The notes: generated from the sequence alone by a model not told the origin. A stretch of 64,000 nucleotides of DNA from Pontibacter sp. E15-1 (GCF_022601975.1 NZ_JAKVIR010000009.1:62001-126000); one strand, 5' to 3'. Counted from the first letter of the stretch, positions 51,908 to 60,938 are shown. Numbers and translations: made by a program.

Positions 51908-52909
51908 ATGTATTACAGATTTCTATTACTCGCCATACTTCTGCTCTCGTTCGGCTGCCAGAAGAAAGGCTGTGAGCTGCCGGATGGGATAGCAAAGATA
52001 CCAGTGCGCGTCGAGATCGAACGCCTGGAAAAGCCATTTTTCTCGGCTGACGGCAGCGAGGGCATTGCCACGTTCCTGAAGCAAAACCCGCAGTTTGCCA
52101 GCCAGTACCTGCAAATCAGGAGCAGTGCCGTGGATAACCGCCTGGCCACTTCATTGAATGAGATCGCGGCAAACCCCTCGCTGGACACGCTGGTGCAGCA
52201 GGCCGGGAAGCGTTTCGGAGACATGCAGGCAGAACAGAAACAGCTGGAAACGGCGTTTAAGGTAGTGAAGTACAACTTCCCGGAGTTTGTGGAGCCGCAG
52301 GTGAAGACCTTTGTGACGGGGCTGGGCAGCCTGGGCAACGACATCTTTATCTCGGACAGCCTGCTGGTCTTTGGCCTGGATTACTTTATCGGGAAATCGG
52401 CCAGTTACCGCCCGCAGGTATATGAGTACATCCAGAGCCGGTATGAGCGCGAGAAAATGGTGCCCGCCGCCATGCTGCTGCTCTCTGACCGCTTCAACAA
52501 AACCAACCCCGCCGACAGAACCCTGCTGGCGGAGATGCTGAATATCGGCAAGGCATATTACTTTGTGCAGGCCGTGCTTCCCTGCGCCCCTGATTCTGTG
52601 ATCATCAGTTACTCCGGGCAGCAGATCGCGGATGTGAACCGCAACGAAGGCCGTATCTGGGCACATTTTATCGAGAAGAGCCTGTTGTATGAGAAGAGCC
52701 CATTTGCGGTGAACAAGTACATTGGGGAGCGGCCCAGCACCCCCGAGATAGACGGTACAGCCCCCGGCCGCATTGGTGCCTGGGTTGGGTGGCAGATTGT
52801 GCGGAAGTATATGGAGCGCCACCCCGAGGTAACACTGCCCCAACTGATGGCCGAAACCGACTACGCCAAAATCTTTAATGAATCTAAATACAAGCCGAAG
52901 CGGCAGTAA
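51908..52909 (+). CDS. gldB: Gliding motility lipoprotein GldB
   Basis: The 333-aa product has a lipobox Cys in MYYRFLLLAILLLSFGC and the GldB pattern RVEIERLEKPFFSADGSEGI, then DIFISDSLLVFGLDYFIGKS and the C-terminal PGRIGAWVGWQIVRKYMERH. GldB is a lipoprotein needed for gliding and chitin use in Flavobacterium. It is about 7 kb from gldD-gldE here. The gene starts 8 bp after an apparent -7 box. Confidence 0.92.
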   Translation: MYYRFLLLAILLLSFGCQKKGCELPDGIAKIPVRVEIERLEKPFFSADGSEGIATFLKQNPQFASQYLQIRSSAVDNRLATSLNEIAANPSLDTLVQQAGKRFGDMQAEQKQLETAFKVVKYNFPEFVEPQVKTFVTGLGSLGNDIFISDSLLVFGLDYFIGKSASYRPQVYEYIQSRYEREKMVPAAMLLLSDRFNKTNPADRTLLAEMLNIGKAYYFVQAVLPCAPDSVIISYSGQQIADVNRNEGRIWAHFIEKSLLYEKSPFAVNKYIGERPSTPEIDGTAPGRIGAWVGWQIVRKYMERHPEVTLPQLMAETDYAKIFNESKYKPKRQ

Positions 52910-52910
52910 A

Positions 52911-53062
52911 GTGGTTGATGGTTGATAATTGCTCATTGCTCATTGCTAGTTATATATAGAACCGCGAGCCTTTGATGCAGTTAATTCAGGAATCCTGCTC
53001 TAAACCAGCAACCAACCACCAATAACCGAACAAGATCAACCTGCAGCCAACCATCAGCAACT
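52911..53062. repeat. Diffuse GTTGATGGTTG-type repeat array
   Basis: The 5' part (52911-52947) has GGTTGATGGTTGATAATTG and a doubled GCTCATTGCTCATT. The 3' part (53004-53062) has the opposite-strand relatives (AACCAGCAACCAACCACCAA and CCAACCATCAGCAACTC). GATGGTTG at 52917-52924 and CAACCATC at 53048-53055 are inverse copies. It fills the gldB-GT4 gap and looks like the low-complexity repeats common in Bacteroidota. Confidence 0.6.
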
Positions 53063-53065
53063 CAC

Positions 53066-54262
53066 ATGCACATTGCCGTTCTGAACCAGCACCACCAAAA
53101 CCCTGACTGCCCCGCCACCTGCCGCCATTATACCTTTCTGGAGGAACTGGCGAAACGGCACCGGGTAAGCCTGGTGGCCAGCGACGGGTGGCGGCGCATG
53201 CGCCTCACCAAAAATTACCCGTGGGTGCCCAAAGGGGTAGAACTGCACGAGTGTAAGGTTGCCTATGCAAATAAAATGGGCATCGCGCTGCGCCTCAAAT
53301 CCTTCGCGGGCTTTGCGGCCAGTGCCTTTAAGCAGGCCATGCAACTGCAAAAGCCAGACGTGATCTGGGCTGTGTCTACGCCGCTCACCACGCCTTGGGT
53401 GGCCGCACGGGTAGCGCGACTGCGTGGGGTGCCGTGGGTGTTTGAGGTACAGGATCTGTGGCCGAGCTTTCCGATTGCCATGGGCGCCGTGAAAGGCAGC
53501 TGGATAAAACAACGGCTGTACAGGATGGAAAAGAAGCTATATCACAGCGCCAGCCATATCATCACACTCTCTCCTGACATGACGGAGTATGTAGTGAGCC
53601 TGGGTATAAGCCGCTCAAAAATCACGACGAACTTTAATGGCACTGACCTGGATCTGGTAGCGGCCACCCATCCGGAAGAGGTGGAAGCGATGCGACGGCG
53701 GCATGCTCTTGTGGGCAAGCACGTTGTGCTGTACGCCGGCACGTATGGCCGCGCCAACGACATCCCGACGCTGCTGGCGGTAGTGGAAAAGCTGTCGGAA
53801 CACCCGCACATCCACTTCGTTTTTACGGGCAGCGGCTATTATGAGCCGCAACTGCAGCAACTGTCGCAGAGGGTGCCCAACCTGCTGTTGCTCCCGCCGC
53901 AGCCCCGCACCGGGATATTCAAGTTGTTCAAGCTGGCTGACCTGTCGGTGGTCTCTTTCAACAACCTCCCTGTGCTGGATACCAACTCGCCCGCCAAGCT
54001 ATACGATAGCCTGGCCTGTGGCACGCCCGTGCTGGTGACAAACACCGGCTGGACGAAAGCTTTCGTGGCGCAGCATGCTTGTGGGTGGTATACCCCCGCA
54101 GAACAGCCCGACAAAATGTGCCTGGCTATACAGGAGATACTGCAGGAGCAACACGCGCTGAAGGCCGCAGGAATACGTGGGGCCGCTATCGCCACGCAGC
54201 TTTTTGACCGGCAGCAGTTGGTGAAGCAAGTGGAAGACGTGCTTCTGAGTGCCGCACGATAA
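53066..54262 (+). CDS. Glycosyltransferase family 4 protein (WbuB-like)
   Basis: The 398-aa GT-B protein starts MHIAVLNQHHQNPDCPATCR, has WVFEVQDLWPSFPIAMGAVK in the first domain and HVVLYAGTYGRANDIPTLLA in the second. The nucleotide-sugar region is DTNSPAKLYDSLACGTPVLV, the position of the EX7E motif. It resembles WbuB-type enzymes that add N-acetyl amino sugars in surface glycan synthesis. The exact sugar cannot be read. The next gene is on the same strand but with its own signal peptide and unrelated role. Confidence 0.9.
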   Translation: MHIAVLNQHHQNPDCPATCRHYTFLEELAKRHRVSLVASDGWRRMRLTKNYPWVPKGVELHECKVAYANKMGIALRLKSFAGFAASAFKQAMQLQKPDVIWAVSTPLTTPWVAARVARLRGVPWVFEVQDLWPSFPIAMGAVKGSWIKQRLYRMEKKLYHSASHIITLSPDMTEYVVSLGISRSKITTNFNGTDLDLVAATHPEEVEAMRRRHALVGKHVVLYAGTYGRANDIPTLLAVVEKLSEHPHIHFVFTGSGYYEPQLQQLSQRVPNLLLLPPQPRTGIFKLFKLADLSVVSFNNLPVLDTNSPAKLYDSLACGTPVLVTNTGWTKAFVAQHACGWYTPAEQPDKMCLAIQEILQEQHALKAAGIRGAAIATQLFDRQQLVKQVEDVLLSAAR

Positions 54263-54404
54263 GGCTTTGCCTGCTGATTTCCTGGCGTATACCGCTGGGC
54301 TCCGTATTTCTGGCATAGCTTTGGCAGTATGCCGGAAAGCGGGGCGAAACGATTCGGCTTTTGCCCCTTTAACTGTTTTCACGCAAATTCAAAAGTCAAA
54401 GAAG

Positions 54405-54884
54405 ATGAAAAAGACATTCGCAGCCCTGGTTTTAGGTATACTGGTAACAGGCAGCACCTTTGCCCAACAGGCACCTCAGCAAGAAAAGAAGGCCCGCACG
54501 GAGCAACACCATGGCAAACACAGACAAAGTAGCCTAAGCCCGGAAGAGCAAGCCTCCCGCCGCGCCGCCAAAATGAGCCAGGAACTTGGCTTGAACAAGT
54601 CTCAGACTAAAAAACTGCAAGCCCTCCATTTAAAGCAGATAGAACAGCGCGAGGCCATGCGTGCGGAATACAAAAACACGGATACGCAAAACAGGGCGCA
54701 GCGCAAACAGGAAATGAAGGCTGCGCAAACGCAATGGCAGGCAGAGCTCAAAGACATCCTCACTCAGAAACAGTACGCGCAGTATCAGGAGAAGCGTGAA
54801 GAAATGCGGGAAAGCCGCCGCGGGGACAGACCCGGTCGTGATGGCCACAAGAACAGGGAAAACTGGCAGCAGCAGAGAAGCTAA
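54405..54884 (+). CDS. Secreted Spy/DUF4890-like helical protein
   Basis: From the ATG at 54405 the 159-aa product has a signal peptide (MKKTFAALVLGILVTGSTFA) and a charged all-helical body (RAAKMSQELGLNKSQTKKLQ, ALHLKQIEQREAMRAEYKNT). This resembles DUF4890 or the Spy/CpxP type, which stabilise unfolded periplasmic proteins. The C-terminal tail is Arg/Gly/Asp rich (ESRRGDRPGRDGHKNRENWQ). An in-frame start at 54249 overlapping the GT4 gene would add 52 residues with no signal, so it is rejected. Confidence 0.75.
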   Translation: MKKTFAALVLGILVTGSTFAQQAPQQEKKARTEQHHGKHRQSSLSPEEQASRRAAKMSQELGLNKSQTKKLQALHLKQIEQREAMRAEYKNTDTQNRAQRKQEMKAAQTQWQAELKDILTQKQYAQYQEKREEMRESRRGDRPGRDGHKNRENWQQQRS

Positions 54885-54904
54885 TCCAAAGCTTATACAT
54901 GCCG

Positions 54905-54945
54905 AAGCGCCAGCAAGCACCGTAATTTATGGCTTGCTGGCGCTT
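54905..54945. terminator. Terminator between the Spy-like gene and the YdjM-like gene
   Basis: AAGCGCCAGCAAGC (54905-54918) pairs with GCTTGCTGGCGCTT (54932-54945), a 14-bp stem with a T-rich tract after it on the plus strand. Confidence 0.9.
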
Positions 54946-55034
54946 TTGCGTTTTACTAAGCGGGAATTATATATACTACCTTTCCTGGTAAAAGTATTTT
55001 GATGCCGCTAGTTCATTCAGCTTAAAGCATAAAG

Positions 55035-55676
55035 CTATATTTGGCGATCTGCCCAGTAAGCCCATACCACCAAAAGCCACTGCAACTGCCCGGCCCAGGC
55101 AACAGCCGTCATGTTGGTCGGGGCAGGACCAAATATATTGGCGAGGTATACCAGTACCAGAAAAGCAACCAGCACCCATAGCGCAACGGAAGCCTGTGTA
55201 GCCGCTGCACGCTTTGTGCGTAGGTATAGCCAGATGCCACCCGCAAACAGCAACCCCTCCAGTAGCACCGTGCCAGCAACAGAGTTCCAGAGGCCGAAAC
55301 CCACTTTAGGGGAGTTCCCGGGGTAGAGCGGCAGGTCCGGCACGTGAACGATCAAATCCAGAAACCAGTGGCTGACCACAAGCAGGCCCAGCACCAGCGC
55401 TGCCCTGCCGTCCTTTTGCAGCCACCAATACACTAGCCCAAACAGCAGTCCCCAGCCCAGAACAGTCAGCAGGCTGTGGGAGATGGGATAATCCGTGAAA
55501 TCGATCGGCGTCAGGTTGGCCGCGTCAGGCGCTACGGTGGCATGCTCCACGTTCAGGAGCAACAGGGTGGGCCAGAGCAGGTCCAGGAACTGGGCTGCTA
55601 GAAAGAGCGTGCCGAGCGAGGTTTTCGGGACTGCGGCTTTGCCTGCAAAGCCAACGGCAAAATGACCAATGAACAT
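55035..55676 (-). CDS. Predicted membrane-bound metal-dependent hydrolase (YdjM-like)
   Basis: From the ATG at 55676 the 213-aa product starts MFIGHFAVGFAGKAA with the early His, then LFLAAQFLDLLWPTLLLL, ISHSLLTVLGWGLLFGLVYW, and VVSHWFLDLIVHVPDLPLYP with conserved His/Asp. At least five membrane helices follow this pattern. PF04307-type proteins are predicted zinc hydrolases in the membrane, but their substrates are unknown. A start at 55727 would add 17 residues upstream of the family N-terminus. Confidence 0.8.
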   Translation of the reverse strand: MFIGHFAVGFAGKAAVPKTSLGTLFLAAQFLDLLWPTLLLLNVEHATVAPDAANLTPIDFTDYPISHSLLTVLGWGLLFGLVYWWLQKDGRAALVLGLLVVSHWFLDLIVHVPDLPLYPGNSPKVGFGLWNSVAGTVLLEGLLFAGGIWLYLRTKRAAATQASVALWVLVAFLVLVYLANIFGPAPTNMTAVAWAGQLQWLLVVWAYWADRQI

Positions 55677-55810
55677 AGCAGTATAGAATTGATGAGGCCG
55701 TACAACAAAATAAATCATCAAAAACACAGAAGTGCCACTGTATTTATAGCCAGTGCCCGCGCGCCAGCATCTCCACAGGCTGATCGCGCGATTATTGCCT
55801 GCGATGTGGC

Positions 55811-56881
55811 CTAAGAGGATTTATGAAAACGAAGCACCTTTTTCTCTGTATGGCTTTGCATGGCAAGTTCAATTACCCGGATCGTGTTGCGTGCCTCCTC
55901 TGGTTTTACCGCCAGTTCCGCTGTGCCGGTTACGGCCTGGTATACATTCTCGTAAAAGCCAGTGTAGTCGCCGGTTTCGCTTTCCAGCTTGCCAGCAAAG
56001 TGCAGCCCGTGCAGCGTCGTGTTCAGCGTGCCCCAGAGTGCTTCGGGCTCTATACCCCAATCGGCGGTTCCTTTTGGTGCTTTGCCTTCTTTGAGGGCAG
56101 CCTCCTGCACATCCAGGCCATACTTCAGAAAAGAACCCCGGTCGCCGTGTAGGGTATACCGTGGCCCGGGCTCGCGCACCAGCATGCCAGCCTTCAGAAT
56201 CACGCGCAGCGTAGGGTAATGCAGCATCAGTTGGAAGTTGTCAACAATCTGGCTGTTGGGGCGTTGCGTGCGGAGCTCCGCAGACACCTCTTCCGGGAGG
56301 CCAAACAGGCAGAGCGCCTGGTCGATCAGGTGCGAGCCGAGGTCGTAGAGGATGCCGGAGCCGGGAGCGCTTTCCTCTTTCCAGGTGTTGGGCTTCAGAA
56401 AATTGCGGAACCGGTCGAAGTGCGCCTCATACTCCACCACATGGCCCAGCAGGTTGCCGTCCAGTATCTTCCGGATGGTTTTGAAGTCGCTGTCCCAGCG
56501 GCGGTTTTGGTAAACGGTTAGCAGCTTGCCTTTGCTTTTGGCCAGTGCTGTGAGTTCGTCGGCTTCTGCGGAGGTAACCGTGAAAGGCTTTTCCACCACC
56601 ACATGCTTGCCAGCGTTCAGCGCCTCCCTGGCCAGCGGCAGGTGCGACACATTGGGCGTAGCCAGCACCACCAGGTCAATGGCGGCATCTTCAAAAATAG
56701 CCTTTACATCCTGCACTATTTCGGCTTGCGGGTATCTTTCCTGGGCAAGGGCGATATTTTCCGGGCGGGTTTCCCTGATCTTGGCAAGGTGCAGCCCCGG
56801 CACGTTGGTAATGAAGGGCGCATGAAACACCTGCCCGGACATGCCGAAGCCGATCAAGCCTATATGTATGTTTCTTTCCAT
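55811..56881 (-). CDS. Gfo/Idh/MocA-family oxidoreductase
   Basis: The N-terminal Rossmann fold begins NIHIGLIGFGMSGQVFHAPF and has the family EKP motif in HVVVEKPFTVTSAEADELTA. The C-terminal sugar-binding domain includes VVEYEAHFDRFRNFLKPNTW and LYDLGSHLIDQALCLFGLPE with the catalytic-type His. These NAD(P) enzymes act on sugars or inositols. At 356 aa it has normal length, but the substrate is unknown. It stands alone on its strand. Confidence 0.92.
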   Translation of the reverse strand: MERNIHIGLIGFGMSGQVFHAPFITNVPGLHLAKIRETRPENIALAQERYPQAEIVQDVKAIFEDAAIDLVVLATPNVSHLPLAREALNAGKHVVVEKPFTVTSAEADELTALAKSKGKLLTVYQNRRWDSDFKTIRKILDGNLLGHVVEYEAHFDRFRNFLKPNTWKEESAPGSGILYDLGSHLIDQALCLFGLPEEVSAELRTQRPNSQIVDNFQLMLHYPTLRVILKAGMLVREPGPRYTLHGDRGSFLKYGLDVQEAALKEGKAPKGTADWGIEPEALWGTLNTTLHGLHFAGKLESETGDYTGFYENVYQAVTGTAELAVKPEEARNTIRVIELAMQSHTEKKVLRFHKSS

Positions 56882-57002
56882 GAGAGAAATTTTAGCGTGA
56901 GGGAATATTTGCTGAAGTCAAGTTACTCATAAATTTCAGCTAAAGCAGCCCCTTCACTTGCCAAATGCCATTGATGTAGTGGTGGTGTTAAACACCTGAA
57001 AC

Positions 57003-57056
57003 AGAATTGCCGCGCCAGGTGCTTCCTAAAGAGAGGGTAGCTGGCGCGGCAATTCT
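57003..57056 (-). terminator. Hairpin downstream of the LURP-like gene
   Basis: AGAATTGCCGCGCCAG (57003-57018) pairs with CTGGCGCGGCAATTCT (57041-57056), a perfect 16-bp stem. The T-tract after it is weak. Confidence 0.8.
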
Positions 57057-57109
57057 GGTATGTATAAGTTCTGGAAGTTAGCTCTTGGCAAGAAGCTAAG
57101 TGTGCGGAT

Positions 57110-57697
57110 TTACTCTTTCAAAACCATGTCAATACATAGCACGGCGCCCAACAGAAGCACCCGCAGGTTATTATTTTCGGGCACCTGCTCGCCAATTTTC
57201 AGGATGTAATTGTCGGCGGAAGTGAAGATTTCTTTGCCGATGCCCGCCCATTTCTTGGTCACGCTGCCAAACTCGATGTTGTCTTTCACGAATTTGAAGT
57301 CCCAGCTTGTCCACTTGCCTTTCAGCGAGAACAGGAAGTTCTCATCGGCATCTAACACGCTGAACTTACCGCCAAACGAGAAGAACTTCTGCTGTAGCTT
57401 GCCCACCACGTTATCGTGCTCGTCGAGCACCTCTACCTTCGAGACAAAGAAGGTCGTGCCGCGCTTCACGCGCAGTACTTTCTCACCATCGGTGCTGCTG
57501 ACCACTATATCAAACGGCGTCATGCGCTTGTAATCGGTGAAGCGGAGAATCCGGGTGAAGAAACCCAACTTTTCCTCCCGGCACATCATCAACTGCTGCT
57601 GGGTTTGCGGGTCGTATATATCGAAGTTGTTTGAAGCCTTGAACATGCCGACATGTTCCTTCACGAAGAATAAGTTGTTCTTCAGTATTGGGTGCAT
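57110..57697 (-). CDS. LURP-one-related / scramblase-like protein
   Basis: The 195-aa product has alternating strands typical of the LOR/scramblase beta-barrel fold: LKNNLFFVKEHVGMFKASNN, FDIYDPQTQQQLMMCREEKL, EVLDEHDNVVGKLQQKFFSF and FSLKGKWTSWDFKFVKDNIE. A hydrophobic segment at the end (LRVLLLGAVLCIDMVLKE) may anchor it. The family includes plant LURP1 and tubby-like and scramblase proteins; its bacterial role is unknown. No signal peptide is seen. Confidence 0.8.
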   Translation of the reverse strand: MHPILKNNLFFVKEHVGMFKASNNFDIYDPQTQQQLMMCREEKLGFFTRILRFTDYKRMTPFDIVVSSTDGEKVLRVKRGTTFFVSKVEVLDEHDNVVGKLQQKFFSFGGKFSVLDADENFLFSLKGKWTSWDFKFVKDNIEFGSVTKKWAGIGKEIFTSADNYILKIGEQVPENNNLRVLLLGAVLCIDMVLKE

Positions 57698-57937
57698 CGT
57701 AGGATTAAGTTTGTGTTGTTTTCGCCCACAAGCCGGTAGCTATTTGGGTTTTTAATATAATGATGCTCTAATATACTGATTTATACCTTATCTGTCGCCT
57801 GAATAAGTATAGAGTTAAGATTTTTGTAAGGCTTGAGGGAAGAGGTTGTTGTGGCGTGGTTAAACTATAGCGGTGAGTAACCATTTCAGCGCTATTCTGA
57901 GAAGCTCAAGAATAGCATCTTTTGATTTTAACGGTTT

Positions 57938-57968
57938 AAATAAACGCCTGCTTTAATGGCGTTTATTT
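57938..57968 (-). terminator. Terminator overlapping the hydrolase stop codon
   Basis: AAATAAACGCC (57938-57948) pairs with GGCGTTTATTT (57958-57968). The right arm includes the stop codon of the minus-strand hydrolase gene. Confidence 0.8.
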
Positions 57969-59261
57969 TGTGTTAGAAACAGAATCTATCCAGTTTTCTA
58001 TAGTCTTCAAATAATCAGGGTGCAATTTTGACCAATACGGGAAATCGCTTTCTCCAACATAGTGCATGGAATGAGAGGCACCCTCTAATAAAATGATTTT
58101 AAAATTATTATTACCTGATTTCGTAAGTGCATTAGAAATGAGCTCATGACTATTAGAAGGAATTATTTCATCCAATGTCCCTTGCAGAATAAGCACAGGT
58201 TGCTTAGTAGTTTCAAAGTACGGAATTGGACTATATAGAAGTTTTTTATCCATTTGAATTTCATCCAGATTTGGCACCCAAATATTGGAAAACCAAGATT
58301 CTGATTTTTCATTATCTAAAGCCTTTTCTAAATCTGTCCTTGATAGTTTGCCTGCTATAAATTCAAAAACCTTTCGTTGAAATGCAGTTGCGGCCTCAAT
58401 TTCATTTCCGATTGCTTCTGTATTTATATTTATCCAATAGTTCAAATCACTTTTTAGTAAGCTAACGCCGGGACAACTTACGGCAATTCCAAATTTCAGA
58501 TTCTCTAATTCACTTAAAATATATGGTATTTTGGTAGCCCCTTGACTACTTCCTTTTATTCCAATTTCCTTTAGTGGAATTCCAGACTTATCAGAAAAAA
58601 ATTTTATAGCCTTGATATCATCTGCAGACAGTTCTTCAATTGTTGCAACTTCCCAATTGCCCTCAGAATTTCCAGTACCTCTTTTGTCGTAATGGAAAGT
58701 AGTAAATCCCATTCGTGCGAATAGTATGGCTTCTGCACGTGAGGCACTTCGGTCTGCGTTTCCAGAAGAAGTCACAATTACCAGTGCTTGACTACTTTTA
58801 TTACTAGGGTACCAAATAGTTCCATCTAGGCTCAATCCATTGGACTCAAAACTAATTTCCTCACTTTTAGGAGTATTACTATTATCCAAAGATTCCTTTA
58901 CTAAAGTGTAGTCGATTGTAATAGTATCAACAGAAAGTGAACCCCGAAGCTTGCTATTATTTTCAATCCATTTGTTTCTGAAGGAGTAAGTGTAAAAATC
59001 GCTTTGCAACTTAAAATTTATCGAATCACCGCTTACTTCAATATTTTGCAACGGAATTCGGTTGGCATTTTGCTCTAAACTCGTGAAGAAAACTTTAAAA
59101 TTGATAGAATCACTTTCTATTTCAAAGAGTATCTTATCCGAAAAATTTCCATATTCAATTATGCCACTATAGTTTCCCTTCTTTTCACCTTCATTGGTTT
59201 CGGGGTTTCGCTTGCAAGAAAATATTGCAAATGCTATGAAGATGACAAAGATATTTTTCAT
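57963..59261 (-). CDS. Lipoprotein alpha/beta hydrolase, AT-rich (probable transfer)
   Basis: The 432-aa product has a lipobox signal (MKNIFVIFIAFAIFSCKRNP). An N-terminal beta-rich domain covers about residues 25-140 and an alpha/beta hydrolase domain follows. The nucleophile is in IGIKGSSQGATKIPY (GxSxG), the acid in LQGTLDEIIPSN and the His in GASHSMHYVG. DKRGTGNSEG is the usual core strand motif. Base use is visibly AT-rich and codons differ from its neighbours. This suggests acquisition from a lower-GC relative. It may act on esters or peptides; the substrate is unknown. Confidence 0.82.
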   Translation of the reverse strand: MKNIFVIFIAFAIFSCKRNPETNEGEKKGNYSGIIEYGNFSDKILFEIESDSINFKVFFTSLEQNANRIPLQNIEVSGDSINFKLQSDFYTYSFRNKWIENNSKLRGSLSVDTITIDYTLVKESLDNSNTPKSEEISFESNGLSLDGTIWYPSNKSSQALVIVTSSGNADRSASRAEAILFARMGFTTFHYDKRGTGNSEGNWEVATIEELSADDIKAIKFFSDKSGIPLKEIGIKGSSQGATKIPYILSELENLKFGIAVSCPGVSLLKSDLNYWININTEAIGNEIEAATAFQRKVFEFIAGKLSRTDLEKALDNEKSESWFSNIWVPNLDEIQMDKKLLYSPIPYFETTKQPVLILQGTLDEIIPSNSHELISNALTKSGNNNFKIILLEGASHSMHYVGESDFPYWSKLHPDYLKTIENWIDSVSNTK

Positions 59262-59427
59262 ATTAAATTGTTTCTAGCTAGTTGCTAACAGAAGTGGTCT
59301 ACTGCTACTAGCTGCACTATGTATGGAGGTAGCATTCGCTCCTTAATTACTTGCAACTATATGAGTTAAGTTAGCAATTTCAACTCAGTTAACCACAAGC
59401 TTTACAGGAACAGATTTCTAACTAACA

Positions 59428-60108
59428 TTACCCACCCAGCTTATTCTCAGGGTCGTCGGGGATGTTGGGGAAGTTCTTCTGGAAAAAGGCGCAGAAGTGG
59501 GTGAGGGGGCATTCCTCGCACTTGGGGCGGCGGGCCACGCAGATGTAGCGGCCATGCAGAATCAGCCAGTGGTGCGCCTTCGATACCAGGTCGTTGGGCA
59601 GGTTGGCTACCAACTGCTTCTCTACCTCCATGGGTGTTTTGGCGGTTTTTGTCACCAGACCCAGGCGCTTGCTTACCCGGAACACATGCGTGTCCACGGC
59701 CATGGCAGGCTGGTTCCAGATAACGGAGACGATGACGTTGGCGGTTTTGCGGCCAACGCCCGGCAGCTTCACCAGTTCCTCCACGGTGCTGGGCACCTCG
59801 GCGTTAAACTTTTCCACGAGCATTTTGCCCAGACCGGCCAGGTGCTTGGCTTTGTTGTTGGGGTAAGAGATGCTTTTTATATAGGGAAAAATCTCTTCTG
59901 GAGTGGCAGTAGCCAGATGCTCGGGCGTGGGGTAGGCCTCCAGCAGGGCAGGGGTCACCATGTTCACGCGCTTGTCTGTGCACTGGGCGCTCAGCACCAC
60001 CGCCAGAATCAGCTCGTAAGGGTTGGTATACACCAGCTCGGTTTCCGGCTCCGGGAAGTGCTGCGTGAAGTACTCGATCAGAAGTTTGTAACGTTCCTTC
60101 TTTTGCAT
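59428..60108 (-). CDS. nth: Endonuclease III
   Basis: Nth removes oxidised pyrimidines and cuts the abasic site. The helix-hairpin-helix with catalytic Lys is LVKLPGVGRKTANVIVSVIW, and the catalytic Asp is in MAVDTHVFRVSKRLGLVTKT. The 4Fe-4S Cys pattern is CVARRPKCEECPLTHFC. The 226-aa length is standard. It is unrelated in direction to its neighbour repair gene mutY, 12 kb away. Confidence 0.96.
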   Translation of the reverse strand: MQKKERYKLLIEYFTQHFPEPETELVYTNPYELILAVVLSAQCTDKRVNMVTPALLEAYPTPEHLATATPEEIFPYIKSISYPNNKAKHLAGLGKMLVEKFNAEVPSTVEELVKLPGVGRKTANVIVSVIWNQPAMAVDTHVFRVSKRLGLVTKTAKTPMEVEKQLVANLPNDLVSKAHHWLILHGRYICVARRPKCEECPLTHFCAFFQKNFPNIPDDPENKLGG

Positions 60109-60127
60109 AAAAAAAGTTTGCAGTCGG

Positions 60128-60358
60128 TTAAGACTGCAAACTTAATCTTTTTGAGTAATTTAAAATGTTATTGATGGCATGCTGGCGCGGCGCTTTCACA
60201 GCTTCATCCAGTAGCTTTTGTATCAGGAGCAGTTCCGCGCAGCTGTCGGCCAGCTCCATGTCTTGCACCAAAGCTCCTTCCAGCTGCTCATAGGCATCGT
60301 CTGCCAAATCATCATACACATACTGGATAAGCTCATTCTGAGTAGAGGTTTTTATCAT
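60128..60358 (-). CDS. Small protein overlapping the ECF sigma gene, possible regulator
   Basis: The 76-aa acidic product (MIKTSTQNELIQYVYDDLAD, then DAYEQLEGALVQDMELADSC) overlaps the 3' end of the sigma gene by 26 bp, so the two are coupled. It has no membrane helix, unlike classic transmembrane anti-sigma factors. Its N-terminus resembles the short cytoplasmic N-terminal part of anti-sigma proteins. It may bind the sigma factor; that is an inference. No family is recognised. Confidence 0.6.
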   Translation of the reverse strand: MIKTSTQNELIQYVYDDLADDAYEQLEGALVQDMELADSCAELLLIQKLLDEAVKAPRQHAINNILNYSKRLSLQS

Positions 60359-60938
60359 ACGCTATGTTATTGTGTTGCATCTTCTTCCGCAGGTTGATCA
60401 GCGCGTAGCGCATCCGCCCCAGGGCCGTGTTAATGCTCACACCAGTGGCGTCCGCTATCTCCTGAAAGCTCATTTCGGCGTAATGCCGCATCATAAGCAC
60501 CTCACGCTGCGTCTGGGGCAGCGTCTGGATTAGCTCGCGCAAACGGGCATGCGTGTCCTCTTTTATCTGGAGCGACTCTGCCGAGTCCTCTGAAAAAGAC
60601 ATGTTGTTGAACACGTTGCTGCCGTCTTCCAGCGTGATCATCGGGCTACGCTTCTCTTTCCGGAAATGGTCGATTGCCAGGTTATGGGCAATGCGGCAAA
60701 TCCAGGAAGAAAACTTGCCTTCCTCGTTATACCGTCCGCTTTTCATGGTATGGATCGCTTTGATAAACGTATCCTGCAACAGATCTTCGGCCGTGTACGA
60801 GTCCTTAACTATAAGAAATATGGTTGTGTAAACTTTGTTCTTGTGTCTGTTTACTAGCTGCTCAAACGCACTCTCTTTACCTGCGATATAAAGCGAAACT
60901 AAAGCAGAGTCGCTTATAAGGGTGGTGGTTGTATTCAT
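60333..60938 (-). CDS. ECF RNA polymerase sigma factor
   Basis: Region 2 is visible as ESAFEQLVNRHKNKVYTTIF and AEDLLQDTFIKAIHTMKSGR with FSSWICRIAHNLAIDHFRKE. Region 4 is LRELIQTLPQTQREVLMMRH with FQEIADATGVSINTALGRMR, a complete sigma-4 HTH. The length of 201 aa fits an ECF sigma. A consensus promoter with a TTG-N20-TACATTTG layout lies about 90 bp upstream. Its regulator may be the overlapping small protein. Confidence 0.93.
   Translation of the reverse strand: MNTTTTLISDSALVSLYIAGKESAFEQLVNRHKNKVYTTIFLIVKDSYTAEDLLQDTFIKAIHTMKSGRYNEEGKFSSWICRIAHNLAIDHFRKEKRSPMITLEDGSNVFNNMSFSEDSAESLQIKEDTHARLRELIQTLPQTQREVLMMRHYAEMSFQEIADATGVSINTALGRMRYALINLRKKMQHNNIAYDKNLYSE

Noticed and set aside
52911..53062. 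The GTTGATGG-type array as a CRISPR or integron attachment array
   Set aside because: Units are degenerate and short, and there is no spacer structure or integrase.
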